Positions 52,876 to 61,780 of a stretch of DNA of 64,000 bases are shown here, in pieces. The first letter of the stretch is position 1; the number at the start of each line of letters is the position of its first letter. The translations under genes were made by a program, and so were the position numbers. This DNA comes from Lachnospiraceae bacterium (GTDB lineage Bacteria > Bacillota > Clostridia > Lachnospirales > Lachnospiraceae), in the NCBI GenBank assembly GCA_024684085.1, contig JAIKXM010000027.1, positions 39,298 to 103,297 on the forward strand, in the 5' to 3' direction. The notes beneath the pieces were generated by a model, which did not search any database, was not told where the DNA came from, and was given only the letters and a program-made list of their open reading frames with translations.

Positions 52876-54165
52876 ATGGTAAAAGCAGTTGTAGGAGCTA
52901 ACTGGGGTGATGAAGGTAAGGGCAAGATCACCGATATGATGGCAGAGAATGCCGATATAGTCATCCGTTTTCAGGGTGGAGCCAATGCGGGACATACGAT
53001 CATCAATGATTATGGACGTTTTGCTCTGCATACACTTCCTTCGGGTGTGTTCTATGGACATACAACAAGTATTATAGGTAACGGTGTTGCTCTGGATATT
53101 CCCAAGCTTATGAATGAGATCCGGTCGCTTAAGGATCAGAATGTACCGACACCTAAGATATTGGTATCAGACAGGGCTCAGATGGTAATGCCTTACCATG
53201 TTCTCTTTGATGCATATGAGGAAGAGAGACTTGGCGGTAAGAGCTTCGGTTCTACCAAGTCCGGAATCGCACCTTTTTATTCGGATAAGTATTCCAAGAT
53301 CGGTTTCCAGGTAAGCGAACTCTTTGATGAGGAAGTGCTGAAGGATAAGGTTGACAGAGTATGTGAGCTTAAGAATATCCTTCTTGAGCATCTTTATCAT
53401 AAGCCTGCAATAGATAAGCAGGAATTGCTCGATACTCTTCATCAGTATCGTGATATGATCGAGCCTTATGTATGCGATGTATCATCATTCCTTGATAAGG
53501 CTCTGAAAGAAGGTAAGACTGTTCTTCTGGAAGGCCAGCTGGGAACTCTTAAGGATCCTGATCACGGTATCTATCCCATGGTTACATCTTCATCAACTCT
53601 TGCTGCATACGGTGCGATCGGAGCAGGTATCCCTCCTTATGAGATCAAGCAGATCGTAACAGTATGTAAGGCTTATTCATCAGCTGTCGGTGCGGGCGAG
53701 TTCGTATCTGAGATATTCGGTGATGAGGCCAATGAACTTCGTGTAAGAGGCGGAGACAAGGGTGAGTTTGGTGCAACTACCGGACGTCCGAGAAGAGTAG
53801 GCTGGTTCGACTGTGTGGCAAGTAAGTACGGATGCAGACTTCAGGGAACAACAGATGTTGCTTTTACAGTTCTTGATGTACTCGGTTATCTTGATGAGAT
53901 CCCTGTATGTGTCGGCTATGATATCGACGGTGACGTTACAACAGAATTTCCTGTAACGACTAAGCTTGCTAAGGCTAAGCCCGTACTTAAGACTCTTCCC
54001 GGTTGGAAGTGCGATATTAAGGGTATCAAGAAGTATGAAGATCTTCCCGAGAACTGCCGTAATTATATCGAGTTTATCGAAGAACAGATCGGTTATCCTA
54101 TCACTATGGTCAGCAACGGACCGAAGAGAAGCGATATCATCTACAGAGAGAGTAAGCTGAAGTGA
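52876..54165 (+). CDS. purA: Adenylosuccinate synthetase
   Basis: Catalyses GTP-dependent formation of adenylosuccinate from IMP and aspartate, the first committed step to AMP. The 429-residue product has the family start VKAVVGANWGDEGKGKITD, then RFQGGANAGHTI, GQLGTLKDPDHGIYPMVTSS and TTGRPRRVGWFD. ATG 52876 follows AAAAGGAG. It is a single-gene unit with a clear terminator at 54196. Confidence 0.98.
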   Translation: MVKAVVGANWGDEGKGKITDMMAENADIVIRFQGGANAGHTIINDYGRFALHTLPSGVFYGHTTSIIGNGVALDIPKLMNEIRSLKDQNVPTPKILVSDRAQMVMPYHVLFDAYEEERLGGKSFGSTKSGIAPFYSDKYSKIGFQVSELFDEEVLKDKVDRVCELKNILLEHLYHKPAIDKQELLDTLHQYRDMIEPYVCDVSSFLDKALKEGKTVLLEGQLGTLKDPDHGIYPMVTSSSTLAAYGAIGAGIPPYEIKQIVTVCKAYSSAVGAGEFVSEIFGDEANELRVRGGDKGEFGATTGRPRRVGWFDCVASKYGCRLQGTTDVAFTVLDVLGYLDEIPVCVGYDIDGDVTTEFPVTTKLAKAKPVLKTLPGWKCDIKGIKKYEDLPENCRNYIEFIEEQIGYPITMVSNGPKRSDIIYRESKLK

Positions 54166-54195
54166 TCGATCCTGTATGGATTGAAAGAATATGAT

Positions 54196-54250
54196 CATAA
54201 GGACATTGTTGTTATCTTGGCAGAAAGATACAATAGTGTCCTTATGTTTT
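54196..54250 (+). terminator. Terminator of purA
   Basis: ATAAGGACA near 54197 pairs with TGTCCTTAT near 54237. The stem continues inward imperfectly (TTGTTGTTATCTT with AAAGATACAATA), followed by GTTTTTAC. Confidence 0.85.
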
Positions 54251-54366
54251 TACAGATGTTCATTACAGTATGCAGCGTTGAGATATTAAAGAGCATCCGA
54301 GAGGTCCGGGCATGCGGAGAGAGCAGGTCGTTCGATCAGAAAGGTGCTTAAGAAGAGGGCGGAGGA

Positions 54367-55257
54367 ATGATCAATAATCTCGATTATATAAAGGTATTTT
54401 ATTATGTGGCAAAAACAGGGAGTCTTACGAAGGCTGCTGAGGAGCTTATGGTCTCTCAGCCCGCGGTGAGTCAGGCGGTCAAGCAGCTCGAAGAAGAGTT
54501 GGGCGTCAGACTCTTTGTCAGGGTGGCGCGCGGAGTCAGACTGACTTCGGAAGGCGAGCAGTTATATGATAATGTATCGCGCGGTTATGCACTGATGGAG
54601 AGTGGAGTCAAGAAGATAAGGCAGATGAAGGATCTTGAACTCGGCGAGATCAGGATCGGTGCAAGCGATATGACTCTGGAGTTCTATCTTCTAAGTTACC
54701 TTGAGGTTTTTCATGAGAGATTTCCGGCTATTAAGGTGACTGTTACCAATGCTCCGACTCCCGAGACCTTAAAGCTACTAAAAGAAGATAAGATCGACTT
54801 TGGAATTGTCAGTACGCCGTTTGAACACAAGGGCGAGTGCGATTGCCATTATGTAAGAGAGATAGAGGATGTCTTTGTTGCTGGCAGGAGGTTCTTCGAA
54901 TACAGGAACCGCACTATGGATCTCAAGGAGCTGGAGGACCTGCCACTGATATGCCTCGAAGGCAATACGAGTACAAGACGGTATATTGACAGTTTTTTGG
55001 AGAAGGACGATGTCAGGATCAGACCGGAGTTTGAACTCGCGACAAGTGATATGATAGTGCAGTTCGCTCTGCGTAATCTTGGGATCGGCTGTGTGGTCAA
55101 GGATTTTGCAAGACCTTATGTGGAAGAGGGAAAGCTCTTTGAACTACGATTCAATAAGATCATCCCCAAGAGGCAGTTCTGTGTTGTCAAAAAATCATCT
55201 GAGCCTGTTTCTTATGCAGCAACGCAGTTGCTTGACATGTTGCTTAAGAATCAATAA
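54367..55257 (+). CDS. LysR-family transcriptional regulator
   Basis: A 296-residue regulator. The N-terminal winged helix-turn-helix (YIKVFYYVAKTGSLTKAAEE, then QPAVSQAVKQLEEELGVRLF) is followed by a two-lobed effector domain (about 90-290) with GEIRIGASDM. The usual length and layout are present. ATG 54367 follows GCGGAGG. No divergent neighbour is present, so the target is not evident; purA and the AAA gene flank it. The effector is unknown. Confidence 0.94.
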   Translation: MINNLDYIKVFYYVAKTGSLTKAAEELMVSQPAVSQAVKQLEEELGVRLFVRVARGVRLTSEGEQLYDNVSRGYALMESGVKKIRQMKDLELGEIRIGASDMTLEFYLLSYLEVFHERFPAIKVTVTNAPTPETLKLLKEDKIDFGIVSTPFEHKGECDCHYVREIEDVFVAGRRFFEYRNRTMDLKELEDLPLICLEGNTSTRRYIDSFLEKDDVRIRPEFELATSDMIVQFALRNLGIGCVVKDFARPYVEEGKLFELRFNKIIPKRQFCVVKKSSEPVSYAATQLLDMLLKNQ

Positions 55258-55347
55258 GGACGGATGATGCTATGATGCAATTTGACTATTAGTTTTTTGT
55301 ATAATATATGGTATAATGTGAAGGAAGTTGTGCTAAAGGGAAAAAGA

Positions 55348-56718
55348 ATGGTAACGATACAAGATCAGATTGCAAAGTGTGAACAGATTATAAGAGGATA
55401 TGGGCTTGAGGAAGCGCTGGGACAGTTTCGCTGTGACTTGATCCGCATGGGATATCTGGTCGCTGCATTGGACGGTCAGGTGGATATACCGGAGCTTATC
55501 ACCATTAACTGTCTGTATATGACAAGATATAGTGCGGAAGCTCTGAAGGAGCGTTTCTACGAGGACTGCAGCGGCGATGAAGGCTTTCTTGATCACGTAC
55601 CCGATATCATTAAGATCGTAGCCGAGAAGGAGAAGGCTGAGCATCTTGGCATGCAGGGGATGTTATTTAATACCCGCGAGATCTGTTATGCCTTCAGATG
55701 GTTCGGTAATCTTATTATCAGTTGTAATAATATAAGACTCAGGATTGAGATAGGTAATCTTGAACGTTATATAGGGATCATAGAAGCGTACATTCAGGAG
55801 ATGGAGTGTAAAGAAAGCTTTGTTGTTGAAAGCGACAAGGCTGCAGTGGCGGATGAATTTGATCTGAACAGTGAAGATGCGGAAAATGTTAATAAGATCC
55901 TCGCTGATATCGATAAGCTGATCGGCCTTAAGTCTGTAAAGAAAGAGATCCATGAGCTGGTGAATTTCCTCAGAATACAGCAGATGCGTAAAGAAAGAGG
56001 GCTGGAAGTTCCTGTAATGTCCATGCATATGGTATTCACAGGTAATCCGGGAACCGGTAAGACGACTATAGCCAGAAAACTGGGGGCGATCTTCAAAGAA
56101 CTGGGGATCCTTGAGAAAGGTGAACTGGTGGAGACGGATCGTGCAGGACTGGTAGCGGGCTATATGGGTCAGACTGCACCTAAGGTGACTGAGGTTGTTG
56201 CGAAAGCAAAAGGCGGCATCCTGTTTATCGATGAAGCATACACGCTTGTACAGGGCAATGAAGGTGACTTCGGTAAGGAAGCAATCGATACTCTGCTTAA
56301 GCTTATGGAAGATCACAGAGATGAGCTTGTCGTTATCGTTGCCGGATATCCCAAGCCGATGGATGATTTCCTTAATTCCAATCCCGGACTTCGTTCAAGA
56401 TTCAATAAATTCATTGAGTTTAACGATTATACCGCAGATGAACTTCTTCAGATATTTGAGTCGCTGTGTACGGAGAATGATTACCGTTTTGATTCGTCGC
56501 TTAGGGATGAGATCCTGTTCCGTGTTCAGAAGATGATCGCTGTAAGAGGTGTTGATTTTGCTAACGGTCGAGATGTCCGTAATTACTTCGAGAAGGTTGT
56601 TACCAGACAGGCGAACCGTATCGTTGCCACAGGTAACGGCAAAACGGAAGATCTGGTATCGATCATATCAGAGGATCTGGATTGCCTGGATGAATTTATC
56701 AGTGAGTTAAAGAACTGA
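55348..56718 (+). CDS. CbxX/CfxQ (SpoVK)-type AAA+ ATPase
   Basis: A 456-residue ATPase. The N-terminal about 185 residues are unique helical sequence containing several Cys. They are followed by an AAA+ module of the CbxX/SpoVK type with Walker [10 protein letters not shown] (about 233-241), [11 protein letters not shown], Walker [13 protein letters not shown] (near 292) and [12 protein letters not shown]. Family members remodel protein complexes such as Rubisco; the Firmicute substrates are unknown. ATG 55348 follows AAAGGG. Two TATAAT boxes (55300 and 55312) lie upstream. It appears to be a single-gene unit. Confidence 0.9.
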   Translation: MVTIQDQIAKCEQIIRGYGLEEALGQFRCDLIRMGYLVAALDGQVDIPELITINCLYMTRYSAEALKERFYEDCSGDEGFLDHVPDIIKIVAEKEKAEHLGMQGMLFNTREICYAFRWFGNLIISCNNIRLRIEIGNLERYIGIIEAYIQEMECKESFVVESDKAAVADEFDLNSEDAENVNKILADIDKLIGLKSVKKEIHELVNFLRIQQMRKERGLEVPVMSMHMVFTGNPGTGKTTIARKLGAIFKELGILEKGELVETDRAGLVAGYMGQTAPKVTEVVAKAKGGILFIDEAYTLVQGNEGDFGKEAIDTLLKLMEDHRDELVVIVAGYPKPMDDFLNSNPGLRSRFNKFIEFNDYTADELLQIFESLCTENDYRFDSSLRDEILFRVQKMIAVRGVDFANGRDVRNYFEKVVTRQANRIVATGNGKTEDLVSIISEDLDCLDEFISELKN

Positions 56719-56733
56719 GTGATATAGTTGAAT

Positions 56734-56782
56734 AAAAGTGCAGATGTTAAAGGCTATTACCTTTGTCATCTGCACTTTTTTG
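56734..56782 (+). terminator. Terminator after the AAA ATPase gene
   Basis: AAAAGTGCAGATG pairs perfectly with CATCTGCACTTTT, with an inner AAAGG/CCTTT pairing. It is followed by a T-run that starts repeat family A. Confidence 0.92.
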
Positions 56783-56931
56783 TGTAATAGGAATTGTTTC
56801 CTATTACACAAAAAAACGCTCCGCGGGATGCGCAACTCGCAGATTGGTAAATCGCTGACGCGATTCTGCTCGCGTGAAAGGCAGATGCTAAAGCATCCGC
56901 GCCAGGCGATGGAATGTCGCAAGCGACATTC
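56776..56931 (+). repeat. Repeat family A, long copy
   Basis: TTTTTTGTGTAATAGGAA, a 4-base loop and its perfect complement start in the terminator U-tract. The trailer AACGCTCCGCGGGATGCG and the second palindrome GAATGTCGC/GCGACATTC (56912-56931) follow. An extra internal stretch (GATTGGTAAATCGC...) makes it longer than the copy at 39878. Confidence 0.85.
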
Positions 56932-57016
56932 TCTGTTCTGCTGATGGGAGACGAATCGTCGGAATAGATGGCATTTCTTAATTGTTCATATAATTAGATA
57001 AAATATCATATTTTTT

Positions 57017-57045
57017 TTGACACATTCGACAAATTGCAATAAAAT
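57017..57045 (+). promoter_or_regulatory. Promoter of galM
   Basis: TTGACA (57017-57022), 17 bp, TAAAAT (57040-57045), near consensus. It leaves an untranslated leader of about 225 bases before galM. Confidence 0.7.
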
Positions 57046-57051
57046 ATAATT

Positions 57052-57278
57052 ACCGATACTGTCGGCATTGATATTATTACAGTATTCAAATTAACGTGTT
57101 CATTTTTTGTAAAAATAACGGAACTTAGGGTACGGATCGTCCAATTTGTAAGTACTAAGTTTTGCATATGATCTGCGCTTTGCTTAAGCCTATAGCGCAG
57201 GGGGATAATGTAATTTACTGCAGGTTGCAGTGTGATCATTGCTATGTGAATTGGATTATACTCAGGCAGGAGGAAGTA
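57052..57278 (+). promoter_or_regulatory. Long structured leader of galM, class unknown
   Basis: Hairpins are visible: AACTTAG...CTAAGTT (57121-57160, followed by TTTT) and CTGCGCT...AGCGCAG (57175-57201), then CTGCA/TGCAG (57220-57233). The first could act as an attenuator. No known riboswitch class is recognised. Confidence 0.35.
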
Positions 57279-58307
57279 ATGAAAATAGATGGTTTTGGGG
57301 TGACCAAAGATAATAAGGAGTGCCGACTCTTTACGATCTCCAATGACAGAATGAGTCTTTCTGTTACTGATTTTGGTGCCACTATGGTCAATCTGAATGT
57401 TCAGAATAATCGTAACGGGATGACCGATATTCTTCTTGGATATGATGATGTCAAAGGATATGAAGAGGATACGGTTTATCTTGGCTGCAATGTCGGACGT
57501 TGCGCCAACAGAATAGCCAAGGGTGAGTTCAAGCTTAACGGGGAATACTATGAGCTGGATCGTAACGACAATCCGCACTGTCTGCACAGCGGATATTCCA
57601 GTTATTCGAAGCGTATGTGGAGAGTTATAGACTATCGTGACAATGGTGTCACTTTTGGTCTTATCAGTCCTCATATGGATCAGGGATTCCCGGGAGAACT
57701 TAATATCAAGATCTCTTATACCGTAACTGATAACGGATTCGAGATTGATTACAAAGCGACTACGGATGCTGATACGGTTGTCAATCTGACCAATCACAGC
57801 TATTTTAACCTTAACGGTCATGACGATGGGGATATGACTAACTGTCTTCTTCGTCTTAATGCGGATCATTTTGCACCGATCACCGTGGATTATATTCCTA
57901 CAGGTGAGATCAGAACCGTGCACGGAACCGCGATGGACTTCAGAGTAGCCAAGAGTATCGGCAGGGATATAGATTCCGGTGAGGCTCAGGTGGTTAAGGC
58001 GGGCGGATATGATCATAACTTCTGCGTTGGCAGTTATGACGGTACATTGAAGCCTGTTGTGAAGATGAACAGTATCGTGACGGGAATAGAGATGCAGATT
58101 GCAACGGATTATCCGGGTGTTCAGGTATATTCGGGCAATATGCTTAATGGGGTACACGGCAAGAAGGGCTGTGTATATGAGAAGCGAAGCGGAATCTGTT
58201 TTGAACCGCAATATTATCCTAATGCGGTCAACCAGTATGGTTTCCTGAGTCCCATCCTTCATAAGGGAACGGAGTATTACAAGAGAATCAGATACAGCTT
58301 CTCATGA
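57279..58307 (+). CDS. galM: Aldose 1-epimerase (galactose mutarotase)
   Basis: Interconverts alpha and beta anomers of hexoses, feeding galactose and glucose metabolism in the cytoplasm. The 342-residue product has GATMVNLNVQNNRNGMTDIL, the substrate His in NPHCLHSG, the catalytic His in LTNHSYFNLNG and the catalytic Glu in GICFEPQYYPNA. The ATG at 57279 follows CAGGAGGA; the upstream open frame to 57162 has no signal. malQ and an aldo-keto reductase lie nearby. Confidence 0.95.
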   Translation: MKIDGFGVTKDNKECRLFTISNDRMSLSVTDFGATMVNLNVQNNRNGMTDILLGYDDVKGYEEDTVYLGCNVGRCANRIAKGEFKLNGEYYELDRNDNPHCLHSGYSSYSKRMWRVIDYRDNGVTFGLISPHMDQGFPGELNIKISYTVTDNGFEIDYKATTDADTVVNLTNHSYFNLNGHDDGDMTNCLLRLNADHFAPITVDYIPTGEIRTVHGTAMDFRVAKSIGRDIDSGEAQVVKAGGYDHNFCVGSYDGTLKPVVKMNSIVTGIEMQIATDYPGVQVYSGNMLNGVHGKKGCVYEKRSGICFEPQYYPNAVNQYGFLSPILHKGTEYYKRIRYSFS

Positions 58308-58433
58308 CGACAGTATGTAAGGATTGAATATATTATGATCGGTGACGGTTCGGTCACTGCAGAGCCTGTTTGTTAAGGTTGATTGTGATCATAATATAGG
58401 AATTTAAAAAGATATGAAACGGAGGATGAGCCG

Positions 58434-59441
58434 GTGGTATATCTTGCAGATGAACACAGATATGACAATATGAAATATAACAGGTGCGGTGACAGCGGAC
58501 TTAAGCTTCCGGTACTGTCGCTCGGCTTCTGGCATAATTTTGGAAGTGTTGATAAATACGAGAATATGAAGGAGATGTGTCATACAGCCTTCGATCTTGG
58601 AATAACGCATTTCGATCTTGCCAATAATTACGGGCCTGAACCCGGGAGTGCGGAGACAAATCTTGGACATATACTGAAGGAAGATTTTACTCCGTACAGG
58701 GATGAACTTATCATCTCGACCAAGGCCGGCTACGGAATGTGGGGCGGACCTTACGGTGACGGAGGCAGCAGGAAGTATCTTCTTGCAAGTCTTGATCAGA
58801 GCCTTATGAGACTCGGACTTGATTATGTGGATATCTTCTATCATCACAGAATGGATCCGGACACGCCGCTTGAGGAGACGATGGGAGCATTGGCTACGGC
58901 TGTTACAAGTGGTAAAGCCTTGTATGTCGGCTTGTCTAATTATGATACGGAGAATCTTGATAAGGCGGAAGCCATACTCAGAGATCTTAAGGTTCCGTTT
59001 ATCATCAATCAGAATAAATACAACATTCTTGACAGAACAATAGAGGATAACGGTATTAAGGAAGAGTCCTATAAGCTTGGTAAGGGCATCATAGCATTTT
59101 CACCGCTTGAACAGGGACTGCTTACGGATAAATACATTAACGGTATTCCGGAGGACAGTCGTGTAAGGAGAAGCGGTATCTTCCTTAAGGAATCGGATAT
59201 CACTTCCGATGTTGTGGACAGGATAAAAGCACTCAATGCCATAGCTTCATACAGGGGACAGTCTCTTGCAGAGATGGCCTTGAGCTGGATACTTAAGGAT
59301 GACAGGCTGACATCGGTTCTGATCGGAGCTTCCAGACCGGAACATATTGCACAGAATGCCAAGATAGTCGGCAAACTTCAGTTCACACCGGATGAACTGG
59401 CGGCAATAGATGTTATCTCGTTGGGTAAGAATAAAAGCTGA
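58434..59441 (+). CDS. Aldo-keto reductase (YghZ-like)
   Basis: NADPH-dependent reductase of the AKR superfamily; by sequence style it is closest to the L-glyceraldehyde-3-phosphate reductase group (YghZ). The 335-residue barrel shows the catalytic set: Asp and Tyr in HFDLANNYGPEPGSAE, Lys in STKAGYGMW and His in YHHRMDP. The cofactor-binding IGASRPEHIAQN lies near the end. GTG start at 58434 with GGAGGA 7 bases upstream. The natural substrate cannot be told from sequence. Confidence 0.93.
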   Translation: MVYLADEHRYDNMKYNRCGDSGLKLPVLSLGFWHNFGSVDKYENMKEMCHTAFDLGITHFDLANNYGPEPGSAETNLGHILKEDFTPYRDELIISTKAGYGMWGGPYGDGGSRKYLLASLDQSLMRLGLDYVDIFYHHRMDPDTPLEETMGALATAVTSGKALYVGLSNYDTENLDKAEAILRDLKVPFIINQNKYNILDRTIEDNGIKEESYKLGKGIIAFSPLEQGLLTDKYINGIPEDSRVRRSGIFLKESDITSDVVDRIKALNAIASYRGQSLAEMALSWILKDDRLTSVLIGASRPEHIAQNAKIVGKLQFTPDELAAIDVISLGKNKS

Positions 59442-59469
59442 ACAGAGTGATGTTTTACATTTTGATCGT

Positions 59470-59540
59470 GTAGAAGGAGAACTTTTTTGGGTACATGCTT
59501 TTGGCAGCATGGCACTGCAGAAAATGGGAATCGGATTTAT
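59470..59540 (+). repeat. Possible decayed copy of repeat family C
   Basis: After the reductase stop, text of the form GGAGAACTTTTTTGG, GCATGGCACTGCAGAAAA and GGGAATCGGATT follows the order of family C (GGAGCCTTTTTTG, GCACGGCACTACAAAAA, GGACATCCGAC). Identity is low, so this may be chance or an old copy. Confidence 0.35.
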
Positions 59541-59553
59541 ACAGGAGGTGCCT

Positions 59554-59874
59554 ATGACTTTTATGGAAATTGTTGAAACTGTAAGAGGAATATATGAGAA
59601 TGCAGATGCACGCAATATCTACGAGCATATTGCAGTCCAGGTAGACATCGTAGGTGAAGGCTCCGGTTCATTGTATGTTGAAGTGGCAGAGAGAAGCGTA
59701 TGCGTTGAACCTTATGATTATAAAGACAGGGATATCCTGGTCGTAACAGACGGAGATACTGTCAACAGGATCGCCCATGCGGATATCTCGCTTGAGGAGG
59801 CCATCAAGGAAGGTTCGTTCAGAGTATATGGCAATAAGGCCAAGATAGAACTCATGAAGAGGATCGTTGTGTGA
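59554..59874 (+). CDS. Small SCP2 sterol-carrier-like protein
   Basis: A 106-residue protein with the SCP2 fold pattern: IYEHIAVQVDIVGEGSGSLYVEV, then DILVVTDGDTVNRIAHADIS, LEEAIKEGSFRVYGNKAKIELM. Such bacterial single-domain proteins are thought to bind lipids or other hydrophobic ligands, but the function is unknown. The ATG at 59554 follows CAGGAGGTG. It lies after the aldo-keto reductase gene and just before repeat B copy 3. Confidence 0.85.
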   Translation: MTFMEIVETVRGIYENADARNIYEHIAVQVDIVGEGSGSLYVEVAERSVCVEPYDYKDRDILVVTDGDTVNRIAHADISLEEAIKEGSFRVYGNKAKIELMKRIVV

Positions 59875-59891
59875 CCGCATACAATAAATGA

Positions 59892-60074
59892 TACTGTACA
59901 CAGATGTCTTTTGGCTGCAGTTCAATATATTCACCGAAACGGCGCTCTCGCTCCGATGTGAGCGTAGCGGACACTAAGTTCGGCGTTGCCTCACCAAGTG
60001 CCGACGTTTGACTAGGCGTTTCTTGTGAAAATATTGACCTGCAGCTATCCACAAAATACGCTTGTGAACAGTAA
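59892..60074 (-). repeat. Repeat family B, copy 3, most complete (MITE-like)
   Basis: The outer arms TACTGTACACAG (59892) and CTTGTGAACAGTA (60061-60073) pair imperfectly. The inner arms GCTGCAGTTCAATAT and ATATTGACCTGCAGC also pair. The interior matches copy 2 closely (CGAAACGGCGCTCTCGCTC, GTGAGCGTAGCGGACAC). No transposase is encoded. Confidence 0.85.
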
Positions 60075-60102
60075 CTAATAAATATTTGGAAGGTAAAGTT
60101 AA

Positions 60103-61725
60103 ATGTACAGAGAAGGTAAGATATTGATAGGACAGGCAGGCGATGAGGAGATATTCCTCAATCCCAGAATGGCTAATCGTCACGGAATGATCGCCGGAGC
60201 TACGGGAACAGGTAAGACGACTACGGTTAAGACAGTTGCGGAATCTTTTGCGGAAGCCGGAGTTCCCGTATTCATCGCAGATGTAAAGGGAGATCTGGCA
60301 GGAATATCGGTTCCCGGCAATACGGAATATGCCACAGCTCATCCGACTAATTTCTGGGATGTGTACGAAGCCAAGGGAATGCCTCTTCGAACTACGATCT
60401 CGGAGATGGGCCCCATGCTCTTGAGCCGGGTGCTTGGACTTAATCAGACCCAGTCAGAGATACTTACCGTTATATTCAAGATCGCAGATGATGAGGAATT
60501 ACTGTTAATAGATACCAAGGATCTTAGGGCAATGCTTAACTATGTGGGAGAGAATGCTCAGGAGTATTCGCTCACATACGGTAATATTGCCAAGCAGAGT
60601 CTGGCTGCTATCATAAGAGCGGTTATAGCACTTGAGAGCGAAGGCGGAGATCAGTTCTTCGGAGAACCTGCCATTGATATCAAGGATTGGTTCAGAACGG
60701 ACTGCGATGGTAAGGGATTCATTCAGGTGCTGGATTGTCAGAAGCTGATACTCAATCCTACGATGTATTCGACTATTCTGCTCTGGCTGCTGTCAGAGAT
60801 GTATGAGACCCTTCCGGAAGTGGGAGATCTGCCGAAGCCCAGAATGGTATTCTTCTTCGATGAAGCGCACCTGCTCTTCGATAATGCTTCCAAGGATCTG
60901 CTTGATAAAGTTGAGCAGGTTGTTAAGCTGATACGTTCCAAAGGCGTAGGTATATTCTTTATTACACAGGCACCTCAGGATATTCCGGACGGGGTACTTG
61001 CGCAACTGGGTAATAAGCTTCAGCATGCACTTCGTGCATATACTCCCGCAGAGCAGAAGAAGGTTAAGGCGGCGGCTCAGAGCTATCGTACCAATCCCGA
61101 GTTTGATACCTATGAGGCACTTCAGGAGCTTCAGATAGGTGAGTGTCTTGTGTCTACTCTTGATGAGAGCGGTATCCCGACAATGGTTCAGAGAGTTAAG
61201 ATCATGCTGCCCGCAAGTTCTATGGGAACTATTGATGATGCAACAAGAGCTTCGATGATAAATGCCAGCGACCTGTATCTTAAGTACAGAGATGATGTGG
61301 ACAGAGATTCCGCGTATGAATTCCTTCAGCGTAAGGCTGTGGCCGACATGGAGGCAATGGAAGCGGCGGCTGCTGCGGCAGAAGAAGAGAAGGAAAGACT
61401 TGCAAAAGAACGTGAAGAAGCCAAGGCTGCAGAACGTGAGGCCAAGGCAAAGGAGCGCGAAGAAGCCAGAGCTGCGGCTGCTGAGGCAAAAGCTAAGGAG
61501 AAAGCAGAACTGGATCGCAAAAAAGCCGAACAGCGTGAATATGCTGCCAAGCATAAGGCCAAGAATAAGGCAATCAAGTCGGTTGCCAATTCTGCTGTCG
61601 GAACAATAGGAAGAGAAGTGGGCAATACCATCGGCAATTCTGTCGGCGGTAAGTTCGGCAAGAAGATCGGCGGTAACGTCGGTGCTTCGCTTGCAAGAGG
61701 AATAATCGGTACACTTTTGAAATAA
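60103..61725 (+). CDS. HerA-like ATPase (DUF853 family)
   Basis: A 540-residue P-loop ATPase of the HerA/FtsK superfamily. It has Walker A GATGTGKTTT (about 30-39), IADVKGDLAG, a Walker B-like FFFDEAHLLFDN and a FFITQAPQDIPD segment. The C-terminal part has a Lys/Glu/Ala-rich coiled coil (about 425-490) and a Gly-rich tail. Proteins of this family are widespread and their role (possibly DNA translocation or repair) is unproven. ATG 60103 follows GGAAGG. malQ starts 55 bp after the stop. Confidence 0.9.
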   Translation: MYREGKILIGQAGDEEIFLNPRMANRHGMIAGATGTGKTTTVKTVAESFAEAGVPVFIADVKGDLAGISVPGNTEYATAHPTNFWDVYEAKGMPLRTTISEMGPMLLSRVLGLNQTQSEILTVIFKIADDEELLLIDTKDLRAMLNYVGENAQEYSLTYGNIAKQSLAAIIRAVIALESEGGDQFFGEPAIDIKDWFRTDCDGKGFIQVLDCQKLILNPTMYSTILLWLLSEMYETLPEVGDLPKPRMVFFFDEAHLLFDNASKDLLDKVEQVVKLIRSKGVGIFFITQAPQDIPDGVLAQLGNKLQHALRAYTPAEQKKVKAAAQSYRTNPEFDTYEALQELQIGECLVSTLDESGIPTMVQRVKIMLPASSMGTIDDATRASMINASDLYLKYRDDVDRDSAYEFLQRKAVADMEAMEAAAAAAEEEKERLAKEREEAKAAEREAKAKEREEARAAAAEAKAKEKAELDRKKAEQREYAAKHKAKNKAIKSVANSAVGTIGREVGNTIGNSVGGKFGKKIGGNVGASLARGIIGTLLK

Positions 61726-61737
61726 TGTAATTACGAT

Positions 61738-61761
61738 GCCGGCAGTTCATTTGGACTGCCG
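61738..61761 (+). other. Hairpin between HerA-like gene and malQ
   Basis: CCGGCAGT and ACTGCCGG form a perfect 8-bp stem. There is no U-tract, so it may be a weak terminator or processing site rather than a full terminator. Confidence 0.45.
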
Positions 61762-61780
61762 GTATTATGGAGGTAAGGGT

